Below are positions 35,803 to 44,945 of a DNA stretch of 64,000 bases, one piece after another (within the stretch, counting starts at the first letter, position 1; the number at the start of each line of letters is the position of its first letter). The stretch is from the NCBI RefSeq assembly GCF_000009265.1, contig NC_008382.1, forward strand, positions 87,565 through 151,564. The letters are read 5' to 3'. The position numbers and the translations under genes were made by a program. The notes beneath the pieces are model-generated. The model was not told where the DNA came from. It saw nothing but the letters and a program-made list of their open reading frames with translations, and searched no databases. The stretch is from Rhizobium johnstonii 3841 (GTDB lineage: Bacteria > Pseudomonadota > Alphaproteobacteria > Rhizobiales > Rhizobiaceae).

Positions 35803-35883
35803 CGCCGCCCTGATGCGCTGGGCCCAAAGCCTCCCCTCCTCATCCCGTGGGCACCGGCGAGGACATTTTTCGGAGTAACGCTC

Positions 35884-36162
35884 ATGGAACGTACACCGCT
35901 GTTTGTAGGCCTGACCCGGGAGGTCAGCTTCGCCGGACTGCCGATCATGTATCTGGTCGTGCTGATTGCCACGGTCATGCTTGGCTTCATCATCACGCGC
36001 TCATTCGTGTATCTCTTGATCACGGGCGGGGTAGGCTATGTCGCGCTTCGCGGTCTTGCGGCGTACGATCCCAAGATCATCAGTGTCTTCATCGCTACCG
36101 TGCAGCGGACGCGGATGAGTCCAAGACTTCTGCGTGGCGAAGAGCTGGTGTACCGTGCTTGA
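35884..36162 (+). CDS. virB3: VirB3 inner-membrane protein
   Basis: 92 residues. MERTPLFVGLTREVSFAGLP is the conserved VirB3 start, followed by two closely spaced membrane segments (about 21-60, LVVLIATVMLGFIITRSF and VYLLITGGVGYVAL). VirB3 works with VirB4 and VirB6 in the inner-membrane complex. The stop overlaps the start of virB4 by 8 bases, showing translational coupling. Confidence 0.92.
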   Translation: MERTPLFVGLTREVSFAGLPIMYLVVLIATVMLGFIITRSFVYLLITGGVGYVALRGLAAYDPKIISVFIATVQRTRMSPRLLRGEELVYRA

Positions 36163-38515
36163 AAGGCCAGCTACGCGAGCTGCCCGCAGCCTTGCCATCA
36201 AACGCTCGGAAAAGGGCGAAATGCTGGTCAGCGGTTTGCCCTATTTGAGCGCGGTTGACGACGTCACGTTGATGTTGCGCGATGGCGACCTGATGGGTTC
36301 CTTCGTTGTAGAGGGCATCAATGCGGAAACTGTCGATAGCTTCCATACCGTCGAATTGTGCAACGCGTTTTCGCGCTTCATCGCACAACAGCGGAGCGAT
36401 GTCGCTTATTATGTCCATCGAATTTCGGTTGAGACCCGGCCGACGATGCCGCCGGTTGGCGGCCATCCTTTCAATGAGGAAATCGATCGCCGCTGGCAAG
36501 GATACCTGCAAACGGTCGGCCTTCGAGATCGAGTGACGGTGGTCACGCTGGTAATCCGGCCGCCCCGGAAGACCACCAAGTTCCTATCGCTATTCGGTGG
36601 CAGGGACGTCCACAGCCGCCATGAGGTCGAAGCGCGGGCGCTGCGCCTCGACCAGATGATCAACACCTGCATGGTTGGTGTCGGTGAAGCTGGGCCCAGC
36701 CGCCTGACGGTCTCCGACGGCCGTTGGCTCGGCCTACTCCGTACTCTGATAGACGGTTCTGGCGGAAGTCTTATTCCCGGCACCAAATTCCTGCCAGTGG
36801 CCGACCTCCTGGCCAGCTCGCAGATAACCTTTCAGGGTCCCGTTTTTGAATGCGAAGGGACGGATCCAGCACGACGCCGGTTCGGAACCATCGTTTCCGT
36901 CAAGGACTACCCGGCTGAGACCTATCCCGGAATCCTCGACCGGCTGAACTTGCCCTACAACACCGTAGTCACTCAGAGCTTTACTCCAATCGATCCAATA
37001 TCGGCGCAGGGCAAGATCGCCCGGGTGAGAAAGCAGATGCGCGCGGCGGAAGATGCCGCCATATCGCTTATGGCACAACTCGAAGAGGCGGAAGACGATG
37101 TCGCCTCTGGTCGGGTGATCTTCGGAGACCATCACTGCAGTGTCGCTGTGTTCTGTGACAGTCTCAAAGAGCTGGACGGCGCCATGGCCTATGTGACGCG
37201 CGCCATGCAGGATGCGGGAGCGGCGATTGTTCGCGAGAATTTCTCCTCCCGCGTCGTATATTTTGCGCAGCATCCCGGGAATTTCGCCTACCGGACTAGA
37301 CCCGCGATGATCTCCTCGCAGAACTTCGCGCAGCTTTGCGCCATGCACGGCCAGTCAAAAGGCAGCCCACCCGACAAGTGCCCTTGGGGCGACGCCGTCA
37401 CCATATTTCCCACTGCGCGTGGCGAGACCTTCCGCTTCAATTTCCACCTGCCCGGAAAGCCAGGCCAGCGCACTGTCGGCCACACGCTCGTTCTGGGGCA
37501 GACCGGCTCAGGCAAGACGCTTGGTACGGCGTTCCTGATAAGCCAAGCCCAGAGGCTCGGCGCTCGAACCATTCTCTTCGACAAGGACAACGGTTTCGAA
37601 ATGGCGGTGCGTGCCATGGGCGGGTGCTATTCGGCGGTGCGCATGGGTGACGAAACGGGTTTTAACCCGATGCGCGCAGAGGCCGACAGTCGCGGCGCGG
37701 CATGGCTTATGGACTGGCTGGCGGCGCTGGCGGAAAACGACGGAGGAAAGCTCAATCCGGTACAGATCCAGGCCCTCAGCGACGCGGTGCAGGCCAATAC
37801 CACGGCCGATCCGCGGTTGCAGAACCTCGAGCAATTCCGCAGTCAGCTTCGCGCCACCGATGACGACGGAGATTTGTACAACCGACTCGGGCGGTGGGAC
37901 GAGACCGGTCAATTCGGTTGGCTGTTCGGCGGAAAGGGGTTGGACCCGCTCGCCTTCGACAATCGTCTGACGGCATTTGACCTGACGGAGATCTTCGACA
38001 ATGACGTCGTGCGCACCGCCTGGCTAAGCTACGTCTTTCGCCGTGTGGAACGGCTCGTCGAGGATGAGCATCCGACGTTGCTCGTCCTTGACGAGGCCTG
38101 GAAGCTCCTCGACAATCCCTATTTCGAGGCGCGGTTGAAGGACTGGATGCTGACGATGCGCAAGAAGAACGTTGCTGTCGTCCTGCTCACCCAGCGGGTT
38201 TCCCATATCAAGAATAGCGCTGCCGGCGATGCCATTCTGGAAAGCGCTGTCACGCGTCTTGTTTATACAAGCTCTTTCAATACGGCGGCGGAACTCGCCC
38301 CCCTGCATCTGACGCCCACGGAAAGCGCATTCCTTCAGATGAGCAATGTCGACAACCATCTCGTGCTGCTCAAATCCGGCAGTGACAGCGTTGTGCTCGA
38401 CTTCGATCTCGTCGCGATCGGCAAAGGTATTGACGTGCTTGGCGGCGGCCGCGGCCAAAAAGCGATCGCAGGCTGGCGCGACAGACCGGATTTTCAGATG
38501 GAGATGTTGCACTGA
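36155..38515 (+). CDS. virB4: VirB4 ATPase
   Basis: 786 residues, close to the 789 of Agrobacterium VirB4. Powers pilus assembly and substrate transfer from the inner membrane. Walker A GQTGSGKT (448-455, Lys454), Walker B LLVLDEAWKLLDN (Asp646, Glu647), and the LLTQRVSHIKNSAAGDAI and TEIFDNDVVRTAWLSYVFRR segments typical of the CagE/TrbE/VirB4 family. I chose the GTG at 36155, which overlaps the virB3 stop; GTG 36134 and ATG 36221 are alternatives. Intact. Confidence 0.93.
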   Translation: MLERPATRAARSLAIKRSEKGEMLVSGLPYLSAVDDVTLMLRDGDLMGSFVVEGINAETVDSFHTVELCNAFSRFIAQQRSDVAYYVHRISVETRPTMPPVGGHPFNEEIDRRWQGYLQTVGLRDRVTVVTLVIRPPRKTTKFLSLFGGRDVHSRHEVEARALRLDQMINTCMVGVGEAGPSRLTVSDGRWLGLLRTLIDGSGGSLIPGTKFLPVADLLASSQITFQGPVFECEGTDPARRRFGTIVSVKDYPAETYPGILDRLNLPYNTVVTQSFTPIDPISAQGKIARVRKQMRAAEDAAISLMAQLEEAEDDVASGRVIFGDHHCSVAVFCDSLKELDGAMAYVTRAMQDAGAAIVRENFSSRVVYFAQHPGNFAYRTRPAMISSQNFAQLCAMHGQSKGSPPDKCPWGDAVTIFPTARGETFRFNFHLPGKPGQRTVGHTLVLGQTGSGKTLGTAFLISQAQRLGARTILFDKDNGFEMAVRAMGGCYSAVRMGDETGFNPMRAEADSRGAAWLMDWLAALAENDGGKLNPVQIQALSDAVQANTTADPRLQNLEQFRSQLRATDDDGDLYNRLGRWDETGQFGWLFGGKGLDPLAFDNRLTAFDLTEIFDNDVVRTAWLSYVFRRVERLVEDEHPTLLVLDEAWKLLDNPYFEARLKDWMLTMRKKNVAVVLLTQRVSHIKNSAAGDAILESAVTRLVYTSSFNTAAELAPLHLTPTESAFLQMSNVDNHLVLLKSGSDSVVLDFDLVAIGKGIDVLGGGRGQKAIAGWRDRPDFQMEMLH

Positions 38516-38649
38516 AAGAGCTTTTAGTTGTGATCGCATTGCTGGTCTGCGGCCTGAGCTCCTGCCAGTCCGTGCCGGCGGAACGCAAAAACCACTGTGC
38601 CTGTCAGTGGGAAGGCGCAAGCGGACTTTCAAGAGGAGCATGGGTATGA
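38512..38649 (+). CDS. Possible small lipoprotein between virB4 and virB5
   Basis: 45 residues if translation starts at a CTG that overlaps the virB4 stop codon (CTGA), or 39 from a GTG at 38530. KELLVVIALLVCGLSSC is a convincing lipoprotein signal with lipobox LSSC, and CQSVPAERKNHCACQWEGAS follows with two more cysteines. Its stop overlaps the virB5 start. In related systems a small lipoprotein at about this place is VirB7-like or an entry-exclusion protein; I cannot decide which. Confidence 0.45.
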   Translation: MKELLVVIALLVCGLSSCQSVPAERKNHCACQWEGASGLSRGAWV

Positions 38650-39449
38650 AACGGCATCTTCGAGCCAGCTCACTGGCTATTTCGATCCTTCTTTTTCAAC
38701 CGGGTGGGTCTGCCGTGGTCGCCCATGCGCAGGACGCCGTCACTCCACTGCCGGAACCTGCCGTCGGGGGTGTGCCGGGCGCCCCTCCCGGTGTCCAGGA
38801 GACCCATGACCAGGTTTCAATCGAGCAAATCATGAAGCTCGTCCAGTTGTATCGCATCATGGGCGGGGGCATTACTCAGATGTTCACGGCAGTCCAGAAC
38901 CAGAAGACGGCTCTTGATGTTATTCGTAACGGGCAGACTGGACCAAAGACCATTCCGCTTATGAACGGACCGGACGAAGTCGCTGCCCGCCAGGGCGGCG
39001 AAGGCCTCAAGGAAATGGCAGACAGCGCCTTGAATGGCGCCGCCGATGGTCCACCGGATCTCCTGGCAGCATTCACCCATTTCCGTAGCACCTTCTCTCT
39101 CGACAAAGCATTCGCGCTCAAGGATGACGAGCTACCCAGCAAAAAGGTGCTCGCTCAGCTCGCCGCCAAGGGCGCGATCGCCGGCTCCGTAGCGGAAAGC
39201 TCCTACAAGCGTGCCAACGCGAGCATGGAGCGGGTAGACGACTACATCGCGGCCGTTCAGGCGAGCAAGGATTTGAAGACGAGCATCGACATCAACACGC
39301 GCGCGGTGATCGAGCTCACGCAGCAAACCAATGAAAGCCTAAGAACGCAGTCGGCCGTCACCTCCATTGTCAGCAGCTATTTCATGATGTTGGCAAGCGA
39401 AGCGAGCACGGAAGATTGGATTGACGGCCTTAAGGACTTCAATAGGTGA
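38646..39449 (+). CDS. virB5: VirB5 minor pilus component
   Basis: 267 residues with a signal peptide (about 1-28, ending AHAQD). The mature protein is largely helical: HDQVSIEQIMKLVQLYRIMG, then a Pro/Gly-rich insert, YKRANASMERVDDYIAAVQA and LTQQTNESLRTQSAVTSIVS. VirB5 sits at the pilus tip and helps contact the host. Start behind AGAGGAG with 7-base spacing. Identified mainly by position and fold-like pattern, since VirB5 sequences diverge quickly. Confidence 0.85.
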   Translation: MKRHLRASSLAISILLFQPGGSAVVAHAQDAVTPLPEPAVGGVPGAPPGVQETHDQVSIEQIMKLVQLYRIMGGGITQMFTAVQNQKTALDVIRNGQTGPKTIPLMNGPDEVAARQGGEGLKEMADSALNGAADGPPDLLAAFTHFRSTFSLDKAFALKDDELPSKKVLAQLAAKGAIAGSVAESSYKRANASMERVDDYIAAVQASKDLKTSIDINTRAVIELTQQTNESLRTQSAVTSIVSSYFMMLASEASTEDWIDGLKDFNR

Positions 39450-39453
39450 CGCC

Positions 39454-40641
39454 ATGGGAATTATTCAAACGATAGGAACGCAGATCGACGTGGCGACCGT
39501 CGATTACCTGCAGGCCGTGTACACGGCCGTGGCAGATCCCGTCAGGAAACTGACGGCGTCGATCGGTCTCGTGGCTCTGCTTTTCATAGCATTGAACCAC
39601 GTATTGCAGATACAGAACATAAACTACTCGAAGTACCTTAGTTGGGCCGTGACATACATACTAGTCGTAAGTTTCGCCACCCTTTGGAGTAATTTCAGTC
39701 CGGTCTACGATGCCCTGACAGGTGTTACACAAGGGTATTCGAACCTGGTCGTCGAGGCGGTTGCGAAGGATATCGAAACACTGAGGCCGGATATCCTCGA
39801 TCCTGCGAACATCAGCGGGGCCGGCGAGGCCAAGACCTATGCAGCGATGGACGAATTCGGTCATGCCATCATCTGGATCGCCCGCGAGTTTTTTCGTGAC
39901 ACCTCGGTCGTAGACCTCGAAAAGACCCTTCGCAATATCTTCTTGGGGGGCTTCGTGTTCATCGTCGGCGGCGTGTTCATTGCATCATGCGCGGTGATTG
40001 TGCTGACCGCTAAAGCGGGCTTTATTGTGGCTCTGAGCATGGCTCCGCTCGGCATCATGATGTTCATGTGGGAGAGAACGAGGCAATATTCCCAAGGCTG
40101 GGTAAGCCTTGTGATCGGTTTTGCCATCATACCTCTCCTTCTCGGCTGTCTGATGGCAATTGTTCTCTATTTCGCCGGCCATCTGCTTGCGACGTCCGGG
40201 GCAAGTAGTTCGGACAAGGACAAGTTCTTCGGCTTCGTCTTCTTTATGATAGCGGTGCTAGTCCTGCTGTTCCACATCCCGACTATGGCGCAGACACTGG
40301 CGTCTGCGTGCGTTACGGTCGGCGGCGCTAGCGTGGCCAGGAGTCTCACGAGCGCGACAGGGCGCATCAGTGGCGCGAGTGCGCTCCAAAACGCCGCTAT
40401 GAGCCTTCCTACGAGGGCCTTAGGATCGATGATTAATCCACGAAAGCATCTTCATGCCGGCAGCGCAGCAGTCGCCCCTACCAGAGCGGGGGGCTCCGCT
40501 GCTGACGTCCTAAAGTCCGGATTCGCGCCGTTTCGCCAACACTCCAATGATCGCAAGGAAGTCTGGCGAGCCCGCGGTGAACAGTCGGCGGCCGGCGACG
40601 GCGGCATGAGTCAGGATCCAACGTTCCGCGCCGGCCGCTAG
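39454..40641 (+). CDS. virB6: VirB6 polytopic channel protein
   Basis: 395 residues, MGIIQTIGTQIDVATVDYLQ, with five or more membrane segments (for example LTASIGLVALLFIALNHVLQ, IFLGGFVFIVGGVFIASCAV, LVIGFAIIPLLLGCLMAIVL and FFGFVFFMIAVLVLLFHIPT). VirB6 forms part of the inner-membrane pathway that carries substrates after VirD4 and VirB11. The C-terminal 90 residues are hydrophilic and Ala/Ser/Arg-rich. Start preceded by AGGTGA; 4 bp after virB5. Confidence 0.92.
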   Translation: MGIIQTIGTQIDVATVDYLQAVYTAVADPVRKLTASIGLVALLFIALNHVLQIQNINYSKYLSWAVTYILVVSFATLWSNFSPVYDALTGVTQGYSNLVVEAVAKDIETLRPDILDPANISGAGEAKTYAAMDEFGHAIIWIAREFFRDTSVVDLEKTLRNIFLGGFVFIVGGVFIASCAVIVLTAKAGFIVALSMAPLGIMMFMWERTRQYSQGWVSLVIGFAIIPLLLGCLMAIVLYFAGHLLATSGASSSDKDKFFGFVFFMIAVLVLLFHIPTMAQTLASACVTVGGASVARSLTSATGRISGASALQNAAMSLPTRALGSMINPRKHLHAGSAAVAPTRAGGSAADVLKSGFAPFRQHSNDRKEVWRARGEQSAAGDGGMSQDPTFRAGR

Positions 40642-40644
40642 CCT

Positions 40645-40803
40645 ATGCGTTGCCGGCTGTTCCTCCCACCTTGCCAGGCCAAGTCTGGATCGCCTCTGGG
40701 TCCAAATCGCACGTCGTCCAGCGCCGGTGCGGCGCCCTTAGGCGCTAGATCTCAGCCGTCCGCTTCCAACCCTGCTCCTTCGGGTCCCGTCACACGCATC
40801 TAG
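40645..40803 (+). CDS. Candidate VirB7 lipoprotein
   Basis: 52-residue frame starting MRCRLFLPPCQAKSGSPLGP, in the virB7 position between virB6 and virB8, 3 bp after the virB6 stop. A cysteine at position 10 could be a lipidation site, but the hydrophobic stretch before it is short and the rest is Ser/Pro/Ala-rich, so the match to VirB7 is poor. Either a diverged VirB7, or VirB7 is missing and replaced by the lipoprotein at 38512. Confidence 0.35.
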   Translation: MRCRLFLPPCQAKSGSPLGPNRTSSSAGAAPLGARSQPSASNPAPSGPVTRI

Positions 40804-40827
40804 TTTCGGTGGGAAGCCGGCTCAGAC

Positions 40828-41562
40828 ATGAGGCAGGGACGATCAACCCTTTCATCATTCAAGCATTTCAAGAGTATCGGTGTCGACATGGCCAAGACGA
40901 ATATTCAAAACGCCTATGAGGAGGAAATATTCTTCACGCTTCGCCAGCAGCGCAACAACTGGGCGAAAGTCGCTGTCGGCTCGATTGGCGCGGCACTCCT
41001 CTCGTTGGGGTGCCTGCTGGCAATCCTCCCGCTCAACGAAACCAAACCTTTTGTGGTGATGGTCGACAAGACCACCGGCCAGGCGGAAAAACTAGTGCAA
41101 GTTCGCCCGGCCTCCCTCGATCAGCAAGATGCAGTGCTGCAGGCTGAGCTTGTATCCTATGTCGTCGACCGCGAAACCTACGACCAGGCCGACAACAGCA
41201 CTCGCATTCTGGACGTCATGGCCCGTTCGAAGGATAATGCTGCTGAGACATTGGCCCAGCTGTGGACGTCCAACTCGCCACAATATCCGCCGACGATCTA
41301 CGGAACAGGCGTGCGTGTCCGGGTAACCGTAAAATCGATCTCTATCACCCCGGTTTCCCATCGCAACGCACCCGATCTCGCACGGGTGCGTATCACTAAG
41401 TTCCGCGAGGAGAAGGGCCGAGAAACAGCCGAGCGCAGCTTTATGGCGACGTTGGGCTATTCGTTCCAGCCGAAGGAAAATGCCAAGCTCGAGGAGGTTT
41501 GGAAGAATCCCCTCGGCTTTATCGTCCTGTCATACCGGATCGATGCCGAAACTAACGGCTAG
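40828..41562 (+). CDS. virB8: VirB8 inner-membrane assembly factor
   Basis: 244 residues. A short cytoplasmic N-terminus with YEEEIFFTLRQQRNNWA, one membrane segment (VGSIGAALLSLGCLLAIL) and a periplasmic domain of the VirB8 fold (PFVVMVDKTTGQAEKLV, YVVDRETYDQADNSTRILDV, GVRVRVTVKSISITPV, NPLGFIVLSYRIDAET). VirB8 nucleates the core complex. MAKTNIQ at 40888 is an alternative start, giving 224 residues. Confidence 0.92.
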   Translation: MRQGRSTLSSFKHFKSIGVDMAKTNIQNAYEEEIFFTLRQQRNNWAKVAVGSIGAALLSLGCLLAILPLNETKPFVVMVDKTTGQAEKLVQVRPASLDQQDAVLQAELVSYVVDRETYDQADNSTRILDVMARSKDNAAETLAQLWTSNSPQYPPTIYGTGVRVRVTVKSISITPVSHRNAPDLARVRITKFREEKGRETAERSFMATLGYSFQPKENAKLEEVWKNPLGFIVLSYRIDAETNG

Positions 41563-41589
41563 AATTCCAGCACGAGAGGAACCGACACC

Positions 41590-42372
41590 ATGTTCAAGCA
41601 CACCGCAGTTCTGCTACTTCTGAGTGCGGGCGCGCCCCTCGCCGATCAAGCGCCCATCTCCGCGACCGAATCCGTCTCCGCACTACGACAAAAACCCGCG
41701 GCGGCAGCACCGGCCAGCGATCCGCGCATTCGGCGTTTCGCCTACAATGAAAACAAAGTCTATCGGCTCGACCTTTATCTCAAATCGGTTACAGCGCTGC
41801 AGCTTTCGCAGAGCGAGGAAGTCGAGTCTATCCTTATCGGCGACAGTGCATCCTGGGAAGTGGTTAAGCTCAAGGCCGGAAACGTCGTCAGCATCAAACC
41901 GACGCTTCCCTCGGCCACGACCAACATGACCATCTATACCAACAGACGGGTCTATACATTTGAGCTTCGTTCCATGGGTGAATTCACGGGCGGTGCTAAT
42001 GCTGCACCCCTCTTCCGTTCGATCTTCACCTATGCAGACGAAGAGAAGCCGAAGCAGAATAGCGACGCCTCCTTGAGACCGGACCACCTTCGCGCGGACT
42101 ACCTGTTCTCGGGTGAGGCCGCATTTCGACCACGCTGGGTCCAAGACGACGGCCGGCAGACGATGTTCTTCCTGCCTGAAGGCGCTCCTCGCCCGGCCGT
42201 TTTTAAGGTGGGACCGGGCAACAAGGAACAGTTGATCAACTCCCGCACCAATGCAAACCAGATCATCGTTGATGGAACGAGCGATTACTGGATCATGCGT
42301 ATAGGCAACGAGTCCGTGTGCATCGGTCGTACCGGCCCCACGCGGCTCAACAGAAACGTCACGGTTAGATGA
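41590..42372 (+). CDS. virB9: VirB9 outer core protein
   Basis: 260 residues with a signal peptide (about 1-18). Two beta-rich domains: RIRRFAYNENKVYRLDLYLK, VESILIGDSASWEV, IKPTLPSATTNMTIYTNRRV, and C-terminally LRADYLFSGEAAFRPRWVQD, DGRQTMFFLPEGAPRPAVFK and WIMRIGNESVCIGR. VirB9 forms the outer-membrane core ring with VirB7 and VirB10. One cysteine (in ESVCIGR) remains in the C-terminal domain and could pair with VirB7. RBS AGAGGAA. Confidence 0.93.
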   Translation: MFKHTAVLLLLSAGAPLADQAPISATESVSALRQKPAAAAPASDPRIRRFAYNENKVYRLDLYLKSVTALQLSQSEEVESILIGDSASWEVVKLKAGNVVSIKPTLPSATTNMTIYTNRRVYTFELRSMGEFTGGANAAPLFRSIFTYADEEKPKQNSDASLRPDHLRADYLFSGEAAFRPRWVQDDGRQTMFFLPEGAPRPAVFKVGPGNKEQLINSRTNANQIIVDGTSDYWIMRIGNESVCIGRTGPTRLNRNVTVR

Positions 42373-42382
42373 AAGGCGAGTC

Positions 42383-43756
42383 ATGTCGGAAAACGATCAC
42401 CGCATTGGCCCTATTCGCGATGATGGCATCGAGTCGACGGACTCTGAACACAGTGCAAGGGAACGCAGCGGGCTCGTCAACGCTCGCCGCGCACGACAGA
42501 CACGTGGTACGAGCGGCGCAACTAATGCAAGGCTCATAATGTCGGCGGGCTTGATGGGAGGGGCCGTGGTATTGTTCTTCGCGGTCGCTGGGCCGACGGC
42601 TGCCCTAAAGGTCCTGGGGATCGGCCGCGACAACGACCAGGCGGTTTCTAAGGTCGATATGGAAGTTGAGAAAGATTCTCATCGACCAGTTCATCTCGAT
42701 TTCGCCGTACCTGCGAGCACGGAACCTGAAAAGAAGGAGTTAGATCCTAACGCGGCCTGGAAAGCAAAGATCAAGGCGCTACAGGATCAGATTGCTGAAC
42801 TCGAGCGCAAGAAGCAAGGCAGCGTCTCCTCTGGAGAAATTGAGGCGCTGATTACCCGCTACAACGAGAATACGAAGCGGCAGTTTGAAGATGAGCGCAA
42901 GGCAATGACCGAAGAAAACGCCCGGTTGAGAGCCGCTGCCGAGCGAGCGGAAGAGGAGCGCCAGCGTGCCGAAGAGGCGGGAAAGCTGCAGTCGGGCGAG
43001 CTCAAGGAGCGCCAGAAACTCGACAAGATGCAGCGTGAATCCGGCTCGGTGGTTGTCGACGCGGCTGATGGACCTGCGACCACTGAGAGCGATAAATCGG
43101 CGACTGACCAGAACCAAAACGCGCGGTTCCTAAAGACGGCTGCCAGCAGCACGTACCCGACGTCTGTTTCGCGGCCGCTGCCTGATCCCTCGCGCACAGT
43201 GGTGCAAGGAACCATTATCTCAGCCGTGCTCGAAACTGCGATCGATACGGAGCTGCCTGGCAATATTCGTGCACAGGTGATGGAACCTGTTTATTCATTT
43301 GATGGAGCGCGCGTTCTGATGCCCTCTGGAACCATTTTGATCGGTGAGTTCAATAACGACGTCAACCTCGCTCAGAGGCGCGTCCTGATTGCATGGAACC
43401 GAGCGATTACGCCTTCGGGACAATCGATCGCGCTTGGTTCCACCGGCGCGGACACACTTGGGCGGTCGGGCACGGAAGGTAATGTGAACAACCGTTATGG
43501 CACGAAATTCGGGGCCGCCATCCTCATCAGCGCCATCACCTCCCTTCCTTCGATACTGTCCAACCGCAACAGCCAGTCTAAATCCGGCACGACCTCCAAG
43601 GTCGGCGGCGGCCAGGACGCGGGACAGATGAGCGACACGGCGAGCGACCAGGCAAGGGGCGTCCTTGATCAGTATCTTTCGCTACCGCCGGCCATTAAAA
43701 TTCCGCAAGGTGAGGAGATCCGGGTTCTCGTAAATCGAGATCTTGTATTCAGATGA
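42383..43756 (+). CDS. virB10: VirB10 energy-transducing core protein
   Basis: 457 residues. Cytoplasmic N-terminus, one membrane segment (about 52-78, LIMSAGLMGGAVVLFFAVAG), a Pro/Glu linker and long coiled coil (about 132-215), then the C-terminal beta-barrel/antenna domain: VVQGTIISAVLETAIDTELP, FDGARVLMPSGTILIGEFNN, RVLIAWNRAITPSGQSIALG and IKIPQGEEIRVLVNRDLVF. VirB10 spans both membranes and senses VirD4/VirB11 energy. Overlaps virB11 by 4 bases. Confidence 0.94.
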   Translation: MSENDHRIGPIRDDGIESTDSEHSARERSGLVNARRARQTRGTSGATNARLIMSAGLMGGAVVLFFAVAGPTAALKVLGIGRDNDQAVSKVDMEVEKDSHRPVHLDFAVPASTEPEKKELDPNAAWKAKIKALQDQIAELERKKQGSVSSGEIEALITRYNENTKRQFEDERKAMTEENARLRAAAERAEEERQRAEEAGKLQSGELKERQKLDKMQRESGSVVVDAADGPATTESDKSATDQNQNARFLKTAASSTYPTSVSRPLPDPSRTVVQGTIISAVLETAIDTELPGNIRAQVMEPVYSFDGARVLMPSGTILIGEFNNDVNLAQRRVLIAWNRAITPSGQSIALGSTGADTLGRSGTEGNVNNRYGTKFGAAILISAITSLPSILSNRNSQSKSGTTSKVGGGQDAGQMSDTASDQARGVLDQYLSLPPAIKIPQGEEIRVLVNRDLVFR

Positions 43757-44754
43757 ATTATGTTCCGAAGAATCGCGAAATCTCCTACGTGGAGCAATAT
43801 CTGAGCCCTCTGAGAGAGTTTCTGGTCGATGACCGCGTCAACGAGCTTGTGATCAATCCAAACGGCTCAATCTTCATCGAAGCCGCGGGTGCCGAATACA
43901 TGCACGAGATCGACGTGCCGCTGTCGCCCCATGCCATTAAGCGGCTAGGTGCGCAGCTTGCCGGCGACACCCGCAACACACTTGGCGCCTTGCATCCGAT
44001 TGTTTCCGGCCGGGTCATGGTCTGGGGGCACCCACTGCGCGTTCAAATCGTGGTCGAACCAGCGATCGAAGACGGCGTATCGTTGTCGATCCGCAAATAC
44101 TTAACACACGCGCTGGCGACGAAGGATATCGGCTTCGTCAACGGCGGACAGATACGAGTCGATGCGCAGCGCCGCCGCCGACACAGGGCGATTGCTAAGA
44201 TGGCGCGCGACGGCGACCTGCAGGGTCTGTTCCGGCAGGCAATCGAGGAGAGGTTCAACGTGCTGGTATCCGGTGGCACCTCCTCGGGCAAAACAACGAT
44301 CGCGCGCTCGCTGATTTCCATGATGGACCACAATGAACGCCTGATCACCATTGAGGACGCACAGGAGCTCTTCCCACCCCATCGCAACCAAGTGGGGTTG
44401 ATATCCGACCGGAAGGACAAGTCCGCACGGATGCCTTCCAAGCTGCTTGAAAGCTGCCTGCGCATGCGGCCGGATCGCATCATCGTCGGAGAAGTCCGCG
44501 GCGTAGAGGCCTATGACTTTCTCGAAGCAATCAACACCGGTCACCCTGGGGCCATTACTACCATCCATGCTGATAGCCCCGCGCTAGCATTTGACCGCCT
44601 TGCGCTAATGGTGATGCGCTCGGGGATTAGACTTACCCATGGCGAGGTTATCACGTATGCTAAGCGCACAATCGACTTGGTGGTTCAGGTCGGACGGCTT
44701 AATGGGTCCCGCGGGGTGCTTGAGATTTACCTCCCTTCACAAGAGGAGGAATGA
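43753..44754 (+). CDS. virB11: VirB11 traffic ATPase
   Basis: 333 residues, hexameric cytoplasmic ATPase that works with VirD4 and VirB4. N-terminal domain VNELVINPNGSIFIEAAG, Walker A SGGTSSGKTT (Lys180), Asp box ITIEDAQELFPPHRNQV, Walker B-like RMRPDRIIVGEVRG, and the His box TGHPGAITTIHADS. All motifs present. Last gene of virB; in Agrobacterium virG follows, but here IS debris begins about 190 bp downstream. Confidence 0.95.
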   Translation: MNYVPKNREISYVEQYLSPLREFLVDDRVNELVINPNGSIFIEAAGAEYMHEIDVPLSPHAIKRLGAQLAGDTRNTLGALHPIVSGRVMVWGHPLRVQIVVEPAIEDGVSLSIRKYLTHALATKDIGFVNGGQIRVDAQRRRRHRAIAKMARDGDLQGLFRQAIEERFNVLVSGGTSSGKTTIARSLISMMDHNERLITIEDAQELFPPHRNQVGLISDRKDKSARMPSKLLESCLRMRPDRIIVGEVRGVEAYDFLEAINTGHPGAITTIHADSPALAFDRLALMVMRSGIRLTHGEVITYAKRTIDLVVQVGRLNGSRGVLEIYLPSQEEE

Positions 44755-44945
44755 TCATCAGTCCCAGAAATGGGGCGTTGGTGCACGGTACGTTTAGCGT
44801 TCTGAGTTAGGCAGGAGGGAACCGCAACAGCTTTTGTCGTTTAGTCATGCCTTTCAAATACAATGCCAGCCGTCGTCATCACATTGAGAAGGGCGTTGGT
44901 GCATGGATCTGGACTTGAGCGGATCTGGATCTGTGATGGGGCTAT

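Noticed and set aside
35847..36248. 133-codon plus-strand frame overlapping virB3
   Set aside because: Out of frame with the conserved VirB3 sequence and without family features.
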